Numbered from the stretch's first letter, positions 30,663 to 41,455 are shown. The stretch is 64,000 bases of DNA from Methanobrevibacter arboriphilus JCM 13429 = DSM 1125 (GCF_002072215.1 NZ_JXMW01000005.1:1-64000), one strand, 5' to 3'. The notes: generated by a model not told the origin, from the sequence alone. A program made the numbers and translations.

Positions 30663-30684
30663 AGATAAATTTACTTTTTTATCT
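30663..30684 (+). terminator. Hairpin plus T-run after the adhesin-like gene
   Basis: AGATAAA and TTTATCT surround an 8-base loop, followed by TTTATTATTTTTTATTTTT, 20 bases past the stop codon. Confidence 0.6.
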
Positions 30685-31190
30685 TTTATTATTTTTTATT
30701 TTTCAATAATAATCTATTCAATAAATTTCAAAACTTCTTTTTTCTTTATAGGTTAATTGATAGCTTTCTTGTTAAACTTCTTCATTCAATAAGTAATTTA
30801 TAAACTCATATATTTTTATCTTCAAAAATTATTGAAAATAGGCAAAAGAAGAGCTAAAAAATAATTTAATAAAAAAATAGAAAAATATTTAAAAATTTTT
30901 AAAAATTTTTAAATTATTATAAAAAAAATTAAATATTTTTAAATATAAATATATTATCAATGTTGATAAGTGGTCAAAATTTAAATTTCTAAAATTTTGC
31001 TAAGATTTCTAAAATTTGGTTAATATATTTATATTTATTATATAGATTTCTATATTAGAACTTTATATATTCAAAAATCTCTTGATTAAAAAATGATTAA
31101 TAAGAAAAAGATATTAATAAATTCTTAAACAAAATAAATGAAAAATTTTGTCCACAAGTCAATTTATAGATAAAAATAGAGGGGAATTAA
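30685..31190. other. Intergenic region upstream of the PfpI gene
   Basis: AT-rich, no gene seen; promoter for the PfpI-like gene is expected in the last 100 bp. Confidence 0.6.
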
Positions 31191-31709
31191 ATGAGTAAAA
31201 TTGCAGTTATTTTAGGAAATATGTATGAAGATGTAGAATACACAGAACCTGCAAAAGCTTTTAAAGAAAATGGACATGAATTGACAATCATAGGAGTTAA
31301 AAAAGGAGAAAAAGTTAAAGGTAAGCGGGGAAATTCATCAGCAATAATTGAGAGATCTGTTAAAGATGTATTAATAAATGATTTTGATGCTCTTTTTATA
31401 CCAGGGGGATATTCTCCAGATGAATTAAGAGTAGATGAGGATGCTGTACTTTTTACAAAAAAATTTGTTGAAAGTGGTAAACCAGTTTTTGCAATATGTC
31501 ATGCACCACAACTTTTAATCACTGCCCAAGCTATAAAAGGTCGTAAAATCACAGGATGGAAATCAATTATACAAGATATTAAAAATGCGGGAGCTACTTT
31601 TGTTGATGCAGAAGTTGTTAAAGATGACAACATAATTTCAAGTAGAAGTCCAGATGATATTCCTGCTTTTATTAAAGCAACACTTAAACAGCTAAACAAT
31701 GATGAATAA
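31191..31709 (+). CDS. DJ-1/PfpI-family protein
   Basis: 172 residues, normal for PfpI/YhbO types. Family landmarks: the N-terminal strand KIAVILGNMYEDVEY with the acidic residue near the active site, FIPGGYSPDELR, and the nucleophile elbow VFAICHAPQLL (Cys then His). Members act as glyoxalases, deglycases or chaperones in stress; some are proteases. AGGGGAATTAA precedes the ATG. Monocistronic. Confidence 0.93.
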   Translation: MSKIAVILGNMYEDVEYTEPAKAFKENGHELTIIGVKKGEKVKGKRGNSSAIIERSVKDVLINDFDALFIPGGYSPDELRVDEDAVLFTKKFVESGKPVFAICHAPQLLITAQAIKGRKITGWKSIIQDIKNAGATFVDAEVVKDDNIISSRSPDDIPAFIKATLKQLNNDE

Positions 31710-31955
31710 TTTTATTTTTTATTTTCATATTAAAAAATAGCTAATAGATAGTATAATAGGAAAGTTACTGACAATCAGCAAAATTCTTAAATTTAAAAGG
31801 AAAATATATTAGAAAAACAAAAACAAACATTAAAATAATAGCCTTTACTCAAATACACAAAAAACAAGAAAAAAACAATGATCAATGAAATAAATACTCA
31901 AAAAAGTATATAAAACAAACAAAATGAAACTATAAAAAAATAATATATAAAGATT

Positions 31956-32420
31956 TTAAATCTTTATAGTTAAACTATTTTTACGAGGATATCCATCTAT
32001 AGAATCTTTTATATTATTAGATTCAGTTACATGGCTTCCATTATTTCTTATATTTTTTTCAACCATAGACAGTTTAGTTGGAATACTAATTTTTCCTCCA
32101 CTAAACGTATTATTGTCTTTTTCAAACATTTTAAGAGCAGTTTCTGTATCTACTCCAAAATATCCATCTATTTCTCCCTTATAGTATTTATTTGTCTTAA
32201 GCCAATTCTGAAGATCAATAACCTCTTGACCATAGCTACCTTTTTCTAAATGTCCTAAACTAGCTATTAAATTATTTTCTTTAGCCTCTTTTACAACATC
32301 AATTGCACTTACAGATACTAAAGAATAAGCTATGAAAAAAATAAATACTAAAGAAAATATTTTTTTCCTAATATTAACGCCCCCATTTAGAACGGGAAAA
32401 ATGTGAAAAAATAAACACAA
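31956..32420 (-). CDS. Secreted peptidoglycan-binding-domain-like protein
   Basis: 154 residues from a TTG at 32420; the true start is unclear since the basic n-region (NIRKKIF) begins only at about residue 16. A signal peptide (FSLVFIFFIAYSLVSVSA) is followed by a PG_binding_1-like domain: LEKGSYGQEVIDLQNWLKTN ... GEIDGYFGVDTETALKMFEKD. In bacteria this fold binds wall peptides; here a pseudomurein role is inferred. No catalytic domain is present. Confidence 0.75.
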   Translation of the reverse strand: MCLFFHIFPVLNGGVNIRKKIFSLVFIFFIAYSLVSVSAIDVVKEAKENNLIASLGHLEKGSYGQEVIDLQNWLKTNKYYKGEIDGYFGVDTETALKMFEKDNNTFSGGKISIPTKLSMVEKNIRNNGSHVTESNNIKDSIDGYPRKNSLTIKI

Positions 32421-32584
32421 AAAACATTCTAAACAGATTAATATTGGTTAAAATAATATATAAATCTTTTGGTTTTTCCATTTTAAGACTAAAATATTAT
32501 TTATTTCAAATATTAAGTTAAATATGAATTATTAATGTAAAACGAATGTTATTTATAATTAATATTTTTTATATGAGTTTTTTC

Positions 32585-33219
32585 TTAATATAACTTATAA
32601 ATAACAACTTTCCCTGTTTTGTTTTGGATTAATATTTGTATAACATTTTCAAAAGATGTAGTATCATTTACAGCATACCATATCTGAAAATCATTTATTT
32701 GAGAAGATATATCACTAATTTCATATCCTCTTGATGAAGCTAATTTAGTAACGTAATTCTTTATTTCACTATCCCATTAATAGAAATAATATTTGTGAGA
32801 TTTTCAACATTTTCTCTATTTTTAAAGTGCTTCTCCAATTCTTTTGGATTATCACCTTCAGCATCTAATATGCCCCATTCACTTCCATATCCATATCCAG
32901 ATTTTATTTGAGATTCTATTTGAGATTCTATTTGAGATTCTATTTGAGATTTTATTTGATATCCTATTTAATATCCTATTTAATATCCTATTTGAGATTC
33001 ATCTCCTGATACAGACCCTATTTGAGATCCATTTCCAGGAAAAAGAAACATGAAAACATTATTGAATATAAAACTTATTTGATTAATGAAATCAGCATAT
33101 AAGCTCTGTAAATTAAATTCTACAATATTAAAAGTCACATTAGGATTTTCTTCGGCTGAAACTCCTCCAATCATAATAAAAAAAAGTGTTAAAATACTGA
33201 ATATTGTTTTAAATTGCAC
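32585..33219 (-). pseudogene. Broken secreted protein with ESQI repeats
   Basis: A signal peptide (start GTG at 33219 after AGGTGG; FSILTLFFIMIGGVSA) leads into a short domain and then tandem ESQI units. Two repeat units have TAA where the others have CAA (32980-32982 and 32968-32970). Beyond them the same frame continues (GYGYGSEWGILDAEGD...) to about 32776, where a one-base shift is needed to reach a further domain (DSEIKNYVTKLASSRGYEIS...KVVIYKLY) ending at 32585. Two nonsense changes plus a frameshift support decay. The 83-residue N-terminal part may still be made. Confidence 0.75.
32902..32998 (-). repeat. 12-bp tandem repeat (ESQI coding)
   Basis: Eight imperfect copies of gaatctcaaata (coding strand). 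Units nearest the 5' end have diverged to GGA TAT TAA ATA, which introduces the stops. Confidence 0.85.
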
Positions 33220-33291
33220 TGTTTTAACCACCTATATTATTTATCCTTACCTATATTATTTATATCTAATTTATCAATTATATTTAGCTTA

Positions 33292-34707
33292 TTAAAATCG
33301 CTTATATCCAATTACAATAAGTACTACTATTAATACAAAAATAATTAAATATTTAATAAAATCATTATTATAAATTTTTTTAGCTTCTTTATTTATATTT
33401 AATTCATAACTATTTTGTTTTTGAGCTTTTAAAGAATCAAAACCAACAGATTTTGAATTTGTATTATTAGATACTATATTAATATTCTCATTTAAATAAT
33501 TTTGAGTAATAAAATTAAAAATATCACTTAATGGTTTAAAGATAGGATTATTTGTTTGATTTATCTTTTCTTGATATGGAGTAGTATTGTTACTTGGATT
33601 TAAAATATCTTTCACTGTTTTAATCCAATTTTTTGGGAAATTAGTAAAATTGTTTGTGAAAAAACGTTTTTCCCATTCAGGATTATCAGTTCCCCAATCA
33701 TTATTCTCAAAGTTAATGATATTTGAAGCTGAATATTCTACATAAATAGCATTTCCCATATAAACATCATCTCCATGTGCTGCAGAGTTATTAATTATAA
33801 GATTATTATTAAATATTATGTTTAATGGAATAGCTTCAAGTTTTTGAACAATGTAAATTAAACCTCCAAATTCTGCAGAATTATTGAAGAATATGGAATC
33901 TTTTACAATTGTTTTAGCTGATGTGAAAATCGCTCCCCCATAGGTACCTGCATTATTATTAGTAAAAGTCGAATTTTGTATAGTTGAATTGCTTGTCCAA
34001 ATATATAATGCACCGCCCCACTCATCAGCATAATTATTATCAAATGAACAATTGTATATGTTTGTATTAGTATAGATTTCTCCCCTGATAGCGCCACCAT
34101 CACGTTTTGCATGGTTATTTACGAAAATTGAGTTGTAAATATCTGTATTTCCTCTGTATGTGGTTATTGCCCCTCCATCATGACCTGCATAATTTCCTAT
34201 AAATAATGAATTATTGACAAATAAATATCCTGCTGTTTCTGTACCATAGTTATCAATTGCACCACCATTTACAGAAGCAGTATTATTAATAAAAGCACAA
34301 TTATCCACAAATACATTTCCAGCTTCACTATGTATAGCTCCACCATGTCCATCAACTCTACCATTAATGAATGTAATATTAATAAAATTTACATAAGCTC
34401 TATTAGATTTTATTATAAAAATATTATTAGAATAATTTCCATCAATGATAATATTTTCACGACTACTATTGCCCATAATAGTTATATTTTTATCAATAAT
34501 TATTCCTGATTCTGAATACAATCCTGGCTCCAATATTATAATACCATTTTCTAAAGAATTATTAATAGTTTTTTGAATAGATGAATTATTATTTATAGAT
34601 ATATTATTATGAAGACTGTTTTCTTCAGCAGAAACTTGGGAAAAAGAGAAAAAGAATATAAAAATGATAAATACCATTAAAATAATGTTTTTTTTATAAT
34701 TTAACAT
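33292..34707 (-). CDS. Adhesin-like beta-helix surface protein with C-terminal membrane anchor
   Basis: 471 residues from the ATG at 34707 (AAGGG upstream); the frame extends 28 codons further up without a start signal. Signal peptide MLNYKKNIILMVFIIFIFFFSFSQVSA. About 30-330 is a Pmp-type beta-helix (HGGAIHSEAG, NGGAIDNYG, DGGAITTYRG, DGGAIRGE, WGGALYIW, YGGAIFTS, each followed by an NNTA-like turn). A linker rich in Asn/Lys and a C-terminal helix (YLIIFVLIVVLIVIGY) with KRF follow. Unlike its neighbours, it lacks the TGIPII motif, so it may use plain membrane anchoring. Confidence 0.85.
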   Translation of the reverse strand: MLNYKKNIILMVFIIFIFFFSFSQVSAEENSLHNNISINNNSSIQKTINNSLENGIIILEPGLYSESGIIIDKNITIMGNSSRENIIIDGNYSNNIFIIKSNRAYVNFINITFINGRVDGHGGAIHSEAGNVFVDNCAFINNTASVNGGAIDNYGTETAGYLFVNNSLFIGNYAGHDGGAITTYRGNTDIYNSIFVNNHAKRDGGAIRGEIYTNTNIYNCSFDNNYADEWGGALYIWTSNSTIQNSTFTNNNAGTYGGAIFTSAKTIVKDSIFFNNSAEFGGLIYIVQKLEAIPLNIIFNNNLIINNSAAHGDDVYMGNAIYVEYSASNIINFENNDWGTDNPEWEKRFFTNNFTNFPKNWIKTVKDILNPSNNTTPYQEKINQTNNPIFKPLSDIFNFITQNYLNENINIVSNNTNSKSVGFDSLKAQKQNSYELNINKEAKKIYNNDFIKYLIIFVLIVVLIVIGYKRF

Positions 34708-34850
34708 TTTAACCCTTAAGAATTTTATATTTTGGAAATGAGTTATAATATTATATTTCAAAGCTAATACACATTTTATATAAATATTCAATAGATTTAC
34801 TGTATGAATATACTAATATTATAATAATATTATACTAATATGAATTATAT

Positions 34851-34923
34851 AATAGGATTTGTATAATACGATTTGTATAATATAATTTGTATAATATAAT
34901 TTATATAATATAATTTGTATCTA
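34851..34923. repeat. 15-bp tandem repeat upstream of adhesin-like gene
   Basis: About five copies of a unit like atttgtataatataa, some 145-215 bp upstream of the start at 34707. Each unit contains a TATA-like core. Confidence 0.8.
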
Positions 34924-35652
34924 TTGATAAATATTTATTTAATCAATATATATACTTTTACATATCGACTATTTTTCATTAAAACTTATTGAAATGAATT
35001 TTAAAAAGTTTTTTACATATAATAATCTAATTTTAGTAATATTATTAATATTAAATGAAAAAATGAAAATAACTAACCATCAAAAGAGAAAAAACAATAT
35101 AAAAGAAAAATATGCAAAAACTGGAATATACATCATCCACATCATCCCATAAAAAAAACAAAGCATAAAAACAAGAAAATTTAAAAGAGAAATATAAACA
35201 ATTAAAATTATTTTTCAACTCTATTTAAATTTTTTTAATTATTATTTATTTTTAAAATAAAAGAATATTAAAACATTTTGCTAAAAACTATTAGTACACT
35301 TTGCTAAAAACTATTAGTAATAATATTTTTTTGTTATGTATTAAATGTTTATTATTTATATATCATTAGATAGTTTTAAAATACTTTTTTTATTAAATAA
35401 GATTTTTATTAAATAAGATAAAAATATTTAGTATTATTTTAATAATACCTAATATAAACCTTTATAAATTTAGTATATAATTATTTCTATTATTTTTTAT
35501 TGGTTTTCAATCTATTAAATAGGAGTTATAGTTAAATTTAAATATTAAATCTTTAGAGAATATTATTAAAATAAAAAACAAAACTATAATAAAATAAACA
35601 AAAAATTCATATAACAAAATCAAAAATAAAATTATTAGGAGAATTAGATAAT
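34924..35652. other. Divergent intergenic region with a 23-bp tandem duplication
   Basis: No gene. At 35278-35296 and 35301-35319, ttgctaaaaactattagta occurs twice with a 23-bp period. Confidence 0.7.
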
Positions 35653-36222
35653 ATGTTTGTAGCGCCTAATTGGTTTGAAGGATGGTTAATACAATTTGGA
35701 ATATTTATAGTAATACCATTAATTGTAGCAATAATCATAGGATTAATAATTAAGAGAAAAAAAGACAGTAAGGGATTAGGTCTTATTAGTTTAGGAATAT
35801 CTTTTATTATAGTACTTCTTATTATGATGCCAGTAGGTAGTGTATTTTGGCATTATACTTATGAAGTACCATCGGTTCAAGAAAAGATAATCACAGTTCA
35901 AGAATGGCAACCTAAAGCAGGTATCAAATACAATACTGAAGGTGTTATGACAATAGACAATGCTGATCAATTAATGTTAATTACAACAGAAGGAGAAGGA
36001 TTTTTAAATGAAGAAAACTTCTTATTCCAAAAATTTAACACAAGAGACATTTTCAATGACTTAAAAATTAATGGAACCTATAAAATTAAATATTATGGGT
36101 GGAGAAATGGATTTAATAGTGGTTTTCCTAATATATTATCAGTGGAAAAAGTAATTAATGAAAATGGAACAACAAATAATAAATATGGTGATTATTTCGG
36201 AGTTAAACTAGCAAAAGAATAA
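35653..36222 (+). CDS. Two-helix membrane protein with external domain, unknown function
   Basis: 189 residues. Two N-terminal membrane segments (FGIFIVIPLIVAIIIGLII and LISLGISFIIVLLIMMPVG) separated by a basic loop KRKKDSKG, then a 110-residue probably external domain beginning HYTYEVPSVQEKIITVQEWQ. I recognise this domain shape from small conserved proteins of methanogens but no function. AGGAGAATTAGATA precedes the ATG. Confidence 0.7.
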   Translation: MFVAPNWFEGWLIQFGIFIVIPLIVAIIIGLIIKRKKDSKGLGLISLGISFIIVLLIMMPVGSVFWHYTYEVPSVQEKIITVQEWQPKAGIKYNTEGVMTIDNADQLMLITTEGEGFLNEENFLFQKFNTRDIFNDLKINGTYKIKYYGWRNGFNSGFPNILSVEKVINENGTTNNKYGDYFGVKLAKE

Positions 36223-36292
36223 AAAATTTTAATCTTTTGCTAACTAAAAATATATTAAAAATATATAAAAACACAGACAAAACTATAAAAAA

Positions 36293-37036
36293 TTAATAAT
36301 AATAAACTTTGATATCTCGAATAAATATATTTTCATACAATTGAATTTTTAAACTGTTTTTTCCATATCCTTTAAAAGTTTTATAAGAAGTTTTAGTGCC
36401 TTTAAAATTAGTTAAAATTAATTTAACTGCCTTAATTTTGTATTTTTTACTTTTAGTTATGATTTTAACATTTTGATATTTAATTATTGGTATATTGCCA
36501 AGTTGTGTAATCTTATAATCACCTTTTTGTACTGCTTTAGCATTAGCTTTTCCACTAGCCAAATAATTAACTAATGTAAAATTATTAGTATAATAGTAAG
36601 AATAGAAACTTTCATTTTTAATCTTTCCTTTAGTAAAATAATTAATGGTAACTTTATCAATGAAAGTATCATCTTTATTTAAGATATCTATTTTCAAAGA
36701 TTTCTTATTTTTCCCAGTATAATTCTTATAAAGAAAATTCCTAATTTTATGTGTTTCATTATCAACAACAGCATATCTTACATTTACTGATCTGATTTTA
36801 TATTTATTTTGATAATTTTTTTTAATATTAATCTTATAATATTCTTTAGAATTATTATTTTTAAATGCATAAACTTGTTCAATATTCGAAATCTTTTTAT
36901 TGATATTAGAAGAAAAAGAACCTTTATATTGAGTCAATTTCTCACTATTAGCACTAACTGCAAAACTTGTACTCATTGCAAAAACAGACACAAGAGCAAC
37001 TACACCAACAATCAATAAAAACCTACTAAACCTCAT
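36293..37036 (-). CDS. Secreted Lys/Tyr-rich protein of unknown function
   Basis: 247 residues from the ATG at 37036, with AGGAGAGGT upstream. Signal peptide MRFSRFLLIVGVVALVSVFA...SFA. The mature part has two related segments of the form (K)YKIR/KA-V..(R/L)Y/L(A/T)..ET/KT..K-F-(Y/K)-GKN-SLKI-IL/QLY (about 85-130 and 205-245), suggesting a duplicated beta-sandwich-like domain. Very basic and likely wall-associated. It follows the giant adhesin on the same strand. Confidence 0.7.
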   Translation of the reverse strand: MRFSRFLLIVGVVALVSVFAMSTSFAVSANSEKLTQYKGSFSSNINKKISNIEQVYAFKNNNSKEYYKINIKKNYQNKYKIRSVNVRYAVVDNETHKIRNFLYKNYTGKNKKSLKIDILNKDDTFIDKVTINYFTKGKIKNESFYSYYYTNNFTLVNYLASGKANAKAVQKGDYKITQLGNIPIIKYQNVKIITKSKKYKIKAVKLILTNFKGTKTSYKTFKGYGKNSLKIQLYENIFIRDIKVYYY

Positions 37037-37252
37037 TCGAACCTCTCCTAACAATTTAAATTTTCATGAAAATAAAAGCTTCATTTTAAACTTATAAAAA
37101 TAAAAAATTTTTATAAATAAATATAATAAATATTTATCATTAAATATTAATATATAAACATATAAATGTATTCATAAATTTATAAAAAAAAATAAATAAA
37201 AAGAGAAAAATAATCAATTCTCCCCAAATAAAATATAATTTTAAATGTATTT

Positions 37253-40200
37253 TTAACTTCGTTTTCTTGCAAAAGTAACTGTGAAAATACCTACTAATAA
37301 TAAAACAACAGCTATTATTGGAATTCCTGTTTTTTTCATAGAAGCATAAACTAAATCACTAGTACTATTATTATTAGTATTAGTATGTTTAGTATTATTA
37401 GTATTGTTAGTATTATTAGTGTTGTTAGTGTTGTTAGTGTTATTAGTGTTGCTGTTTTTTACATTAAAACTAGAATCGTTAATGAAACCTAAATATATTT
37501 CATTTCCATTAAAAGTTAATTTAATATTGGTTTTACCATTATGAGTTGGTTTATATTTTAAACTCCAAAAACCACTAGAATCAGTTCTTAAATTATAAAC
37601 ACGACCATCAAGTATAACAGTAATAGTAATATTAGCTAATGGATTACCGTTTTCATCATAGGCATTACCATTAATTGTTATAGTTTCACCTACTTTAATA
37701 ATACTAGGAAGTTTTATAGTGGAATTAGTAGCTAATTTACTAACATTGAAAGTCTTATTTTCAATAAAACCTTCGTAATGGTTATCACCTTGATAAATCA
37801 AAGATAAATCAAGTACTCCAGGCTTTTTTGGAGTATAATTTAAATTCCAATTACCATCAGAATCAGTAACTATGTTATATGATTCATTCTCAATAATGAG
37901 TTCTAAATTAGCATTTTTTATTGTATTATTGTTCTGATCAGTTAAAAGACCAGAAATTAAAACTGTTTGATTAAACTTAACAGTCTCGAGAATATCAATA
38001 GTAGATCTACTAGATAACTTAGTAACATTGAAACTTGTAATATTAGTAAAAGCAGTATAATTCTCATTACCAACATAAGTAACAATAACATCAATAGTAC
38101 CTGTACGATTAGTTGTATAATTAAGACTCCAACCACCAGTAGAATTAATAATAACATCATCATAAACATTACCATCAACACTAACAGTCAAAAAATCAGA
38201 ACCATAACCAACATAACCAACAAGCTCACCAAAAATAGTAACATTCTCACCAATACTCACTGAATCTGGATTAACAACAATACTAGAATTAGTATCATTC
38301 AAATTCACAGTAAAACTACTTGCATTATTAAAACTAGTATAATTCTCATTACCAATATAAATAACAATAACATCAATAGTACCTGTACGATTAGTTGTAT
38401 AATTAAGACTCCAACCACCAGTAGAATTAATAGTAACATCATTATAAACATTACCATCAACAATAACAGTCAAAAAATCAGAACCATAACCAACATAACC
38501 CTCAAGCTCACCAAAAATAGTAACATTATCACCAATTTGAACACTAGCTACAATAATACTAGAATTAGTACTATTCCTTTCAACTTCAAAACTAGTACTA
38601 TTACTAAAAGCAGTATAATTATCATTACCACTAAAATTAACACTAACAGTTATATTACCTGTCTTGTTAGTTGTGTAATTAAAATTCCAACCACCAGTAC
38701 CATCAACAGGGACGTCTGTATAATGATTACCATCAACAGTAACATTAACACCAGACATACCAGTAAAATTATCCAACTGACCAGAAATAGTAACATTCTC
38801 ACCAATATTAACACTAGAAGGAACAACAATGAGAGTAGAATTAGTACTATTCTTAACAACTTCAAAACTAGTACTATTACTAAAAGCAGTATAATTCTCA
38901 TTACCAACATAAATAACACTAACAGTTATATTTCCTGTACGATTAGTTGTGTAATTAAGACTCCAACCACCAGTAGAATTAATAATAACATTATCATAAA
39001 CATTACCATCAACACTAACAGTTAAAATGTCAGAGCCATTACCAACATAACCAACAAACTGACCAGAAATAGTAATATTATCACCAATATTCACAGTTTC
39101 AGGATTAACAACAATACTAGAATTAGTATCATTCAAACTCACAGTAAAACTAGTACTATTAGTAAAACTAGTATAATTCTCATTACCATCATAAGTAACA
39201 CTAAGATTTATGTTTCCTGTGCGGTTAGTTGTGTAATTAAGACTCCAACCACCAGTAGAATTAATAATAACATCATCATAAACATTACCATCAACACTAA
39301 CAGTCAAAGTGTCAGAGCCATTACCAACATAACCAACAAGCTGACCAGTAATATTAGCATTAGTACCAATTTGAACATTACCTACAATAATAGTAGAATT
39401 AGTACTATTCCTCAACACTTCAAAACTAGTAATATTAGTAAAACCAGTGCAATTATCATTACCACTAAAACTAACAATAACTTTTATATTACCTGTCTTG
39501 TTAGTTCTGTAATTAAGACTCCAACCACCAGTATCATTAACAGGGACGTCTGTGTAAATATTACCATCAACAGTAACATTAACACCAGCTATACCAGCAT
39601 AATCAGCTAAATGACCAGAAATAGTAACATTCTCACCAATACTCACTGGATCATTAATAACAATTATACTAGAATTAATGTTAAAATTTAGAATCACATT
39701 CTGACTATCTAAAGTAGCAGCTAAAGTTTGAACACCAGCTGTAGCTGTTGCATTATAAACAAAACCATCAACACGACTACTATTAAAATCATCACCATTG
39801 AAAGTTCCATTAACAACAAAATCAGGTAAAAATTCAACACCATCATTACTAAGCGTAGTATTCAAAACTAACAACATAAAACTAACATTATCACCAAAAT
39901 GAACACCATCCAAACTAGAAGTATTAGTAATATTCAAAATAAAATGATTAAGAGTATCAATGCCCAAAATTTTACCAGTTATATTATTAAGACCCCACCA
40001 ATTACGATCAAAACTACTATTATCATTATGACCAGTAATATTAACACCAACAGAAGCAATAATACGATTATACTCAACAGTAACATTAACCAATGAACCA
40101 GAACTTAAACCAGTAAAATTCAAACCAGCCTTAGTAGCAAAAATAGTATTACCACTAACAACAAAATCAGTCACATTAGTAACACCAGCACCACTAGTAT

Positions 40201-41455
40201 AGAAATAAAAACCATCACCATTAGTAACATTAATAGTATTATTCAAGAAATTAACACCCTTAACATTACCATTAGACAAATAAACATAAACACCATAACT
40301 AACACCAGTAATATTGTTGTTGGCGAAGGTTATATTGGTGTTGTTGCTACTGTATGCATACAGAGAAACACAATAACTAACACCAGTAATATTGTTATTG
40401 ACGAAGGATATATTGATGTTGTTGCTACTGTACGCCTCCAGATAAACACCACGTGATGTTCCTGAGATGTTGTTGTTGGCTAAGATTATATTGGTGTTGT
40501 TGCTACTGTATGCATACAGATAAATACCATTGCCGGATGTTACTGTGATTTTGTTGTTGGCGAAGGTTATATTGGTGTTGTTGCTGCTGGATGCATACAG
40601 AGAAACACCACTGCCAGATGTTCCTGTGATGTTGTTGTTGGCGAAGGTTATATTGGTGTTGTTGCTGCTGGATGCAGACAGATCAACACCAAGGCCGTGT
40701 GTTCCTGTGATGTTGTTGTTGGTGAAGGTTATATTGGTGTTGTTGCTGCTGTCTGCATACAGATCAACACCATAGTCTGTTCCTGTGATGTTGTTGTTTT
40801 CAAAAACCAAATTAGCAGACGAAATAGGACTAGCATAACTACTATCACCTAAGTATACACCAGAATAACCACCAGTTATATTATTACCACTAAATAAAAC
40901 ATCAAAAACAGTCTTATCAGCAGATTTACCGAATAAAGAAACAGCACCACGATAACTAGTAGATATACTGGATTTAATAATATTATCCTTAATAGCAACG
41001 CCCGTTATAGGATTAGCACTACCACTACTATTTAAATTAATACTAACACCAGAAGTAGTAATATTATTATCACTAACAGTCAAATCACTACAATTAGATT
41101 TTATAGCTGTAGTATAACCACTAATAGTTAAATTAATAATCTTTACATTAGTAGCATTAATATTAAACAAAGTATCAACACTAGATGTTGTGAATTTAGC
41201 ACCACCACGACTTTTACCAATAATAGAAGCATTACGACTAATATTAAGCTGACCCCAATCATCATAATCACCATCATCAAAACTAATCACCAAATCATTA
41301 TCAAAATCATTATCAATAACACTTTGAAACTGTTCAGTATTATTAGCATTATTAAAATCATAACTAGCTGCACTAGCACTAGATAAAGCTAAAAAGATAA
41401 ATAAAACACACACAACAAAAATAATTGGCTTAAAAAGTCTATTTATTATAAACAT
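37253..41455 (-). CDS. Giant adhesin-like surface protein with Ig-like repeats and TG-type C-terminal anchor
   Basis: 1400 residues from the ATG at 41455, preceded by AGGAGGTGA; an upstream in-frame codon at 41485 is unlikely. Signal peptide ends SSASA at about residue 29. About 40-485 is a beta-helix with repeats around NITFANNNITGT, ending at NWWG near 487. About 600-1340 holds eight Ig-like modules of about 84 residues (VSIGENVTISG, GGWSLNYTTNRTG). An Asn-Thr linker leads to MKKTGIPII, a hydrophobic helix and RKRS. It is a close paralogue of the left-edge gene. Probably anchored to the wall or membrane and used for attachment; the ligand is unknown. Confidence 0.93.
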   Translation of the reverse strand: MFIINRLFKPIIFVVCVLFIFLALSSASAASYDFNNANNTEQFQSVIDNDFDNDLVISFDDGDYDDWGQLNISRNASIIGKSRGGAKFTTSSVDTLFNINATNVKIINLTISGYTTAIKSNCSDLTVSDNNITTSGVSINLNSSGSANPITGVAIKDNIIKSSISTSYRGAVSLFGKSADKTVFDVLFSGNNITGGYSGVYLGDSSYASPISSANLVFENNNITGTDYGVDLYADSSNNTNITFTNNNITGTHGLGVDLSASSSNNTNITFANNNITGTSGSGVSLYASSSNNTNITFANNKITVTSGNGIYLYAYSSNNTNIILANNNISGTSRGVYLEAYSSNNINISFVNNNITGVSYCVSLYAYSSNNTNITFANNNITGVSYGVYVYLSNGNVKGVNFLNNTINVTNGDGFYFYTSGAGVTNVTDFVVSGNTIFATKAGLNFTGLSSGSLVNVTVEYNRIIASVGVNITGHNDNSSFDRNWWGLNNITGKILGIDTLNHFILNITNTSSLDGVHFGDNVSFMLLVLNTTLSNDGVEFLPDFVVNGTFNGDDFNSSRVDGFVYNATATAGVQTLAATLDSQNVILNFNINSSIIVINDPVSIGENVTISGHLADYAGIAGVNVTVDGNIYTDVPVNDTGGWSLNYRTNKTGNIKVIVSFSGNDNCTGFTNITSFEVLRNSTNSTIIVGNVQIGTNANITGQLVGYVGNGSDTLTVSVDGNVYDDVIINSTGGWSLNYTTNRTGNINLSVTYDGNENYTSFTNSTSFTVSLNDTNSSIVVNPETVNIGDNITISGQFVGYVGNGSDILTVSVDGNVYDNVIINSTGGWSLNYTTNRTGNITVSVIYVGNENYTAFSNSTSFEVVKNSTNSTLIVVPSSVNIGENVTISGQLDNFTGMSGVNVTVDGNHYTDVPVDGTGGWNFNYTTNKTGNITVSVNFSGNDNYTAFSNSTSFEVERNSTNSSIIVASVQIGDNVTIFGELEGYVGYGSDFLTVIVDGNVYNDVTINSTGGWSLNYTTNRTGTIDVIVIYIGNENYTSFNNASSFTVNLNDTNSSIVVNPDSVSIGENVTIFGELVGYVGYGSDFLTVSVDGNVYDDVIINSTGGWSLNYTTNRTGTIDVIVTYVGNENYTAFTNITSFNVTKLSSRSTIDILETVKFNQTVLISGLLTDQNNNTIKNANLELIIENESYNIVTDSDGNWNLNYTPKKPGVLDLSLIYQGDNHYEGFIENKTFNVSKLATNSTIKLPSIIKVGETITINGNAYDENGNPLANITITVILDGRVYNLRTDSSGFWSLKYKPTHNGKTNIKLTFNGNEIYLGFINDSSFNVKNSNTNNTNNTNNTNNTNNTNNTKHTNTNNNSTSDLVYASMKKTGIPIIAVVLLLVGIFTVTFARKRS
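40312..40805 (-). repeat. Tandem beta-helix coil repeats, 75-81 bp
   Basis: Seven copies of a block around gatgttgttgttggcgaagg (plus strand) at 75-81 bp spacing, with the same T/G-rich plus-strand bias as 1333-2080 in the paralogue. The similarity between the two loci extends over whole units. Confidence 0.85.

Noticed and set aside
37018-37045. GGTTCGAAT-like stretch resembling a tRNA T-loop
   Set aside because: It is the ribosome signal and start of the secreted protein gene ending at 36293; no acceptor or anticodon stems are present.
40312-40805. Regular 75-81 bp repeats resembling a CRISPR array
   Set aside because: Units are in frame with the adhesin, vary in length and sequence, lack constant repeats with unique spacers, and have no cas genes nearby.
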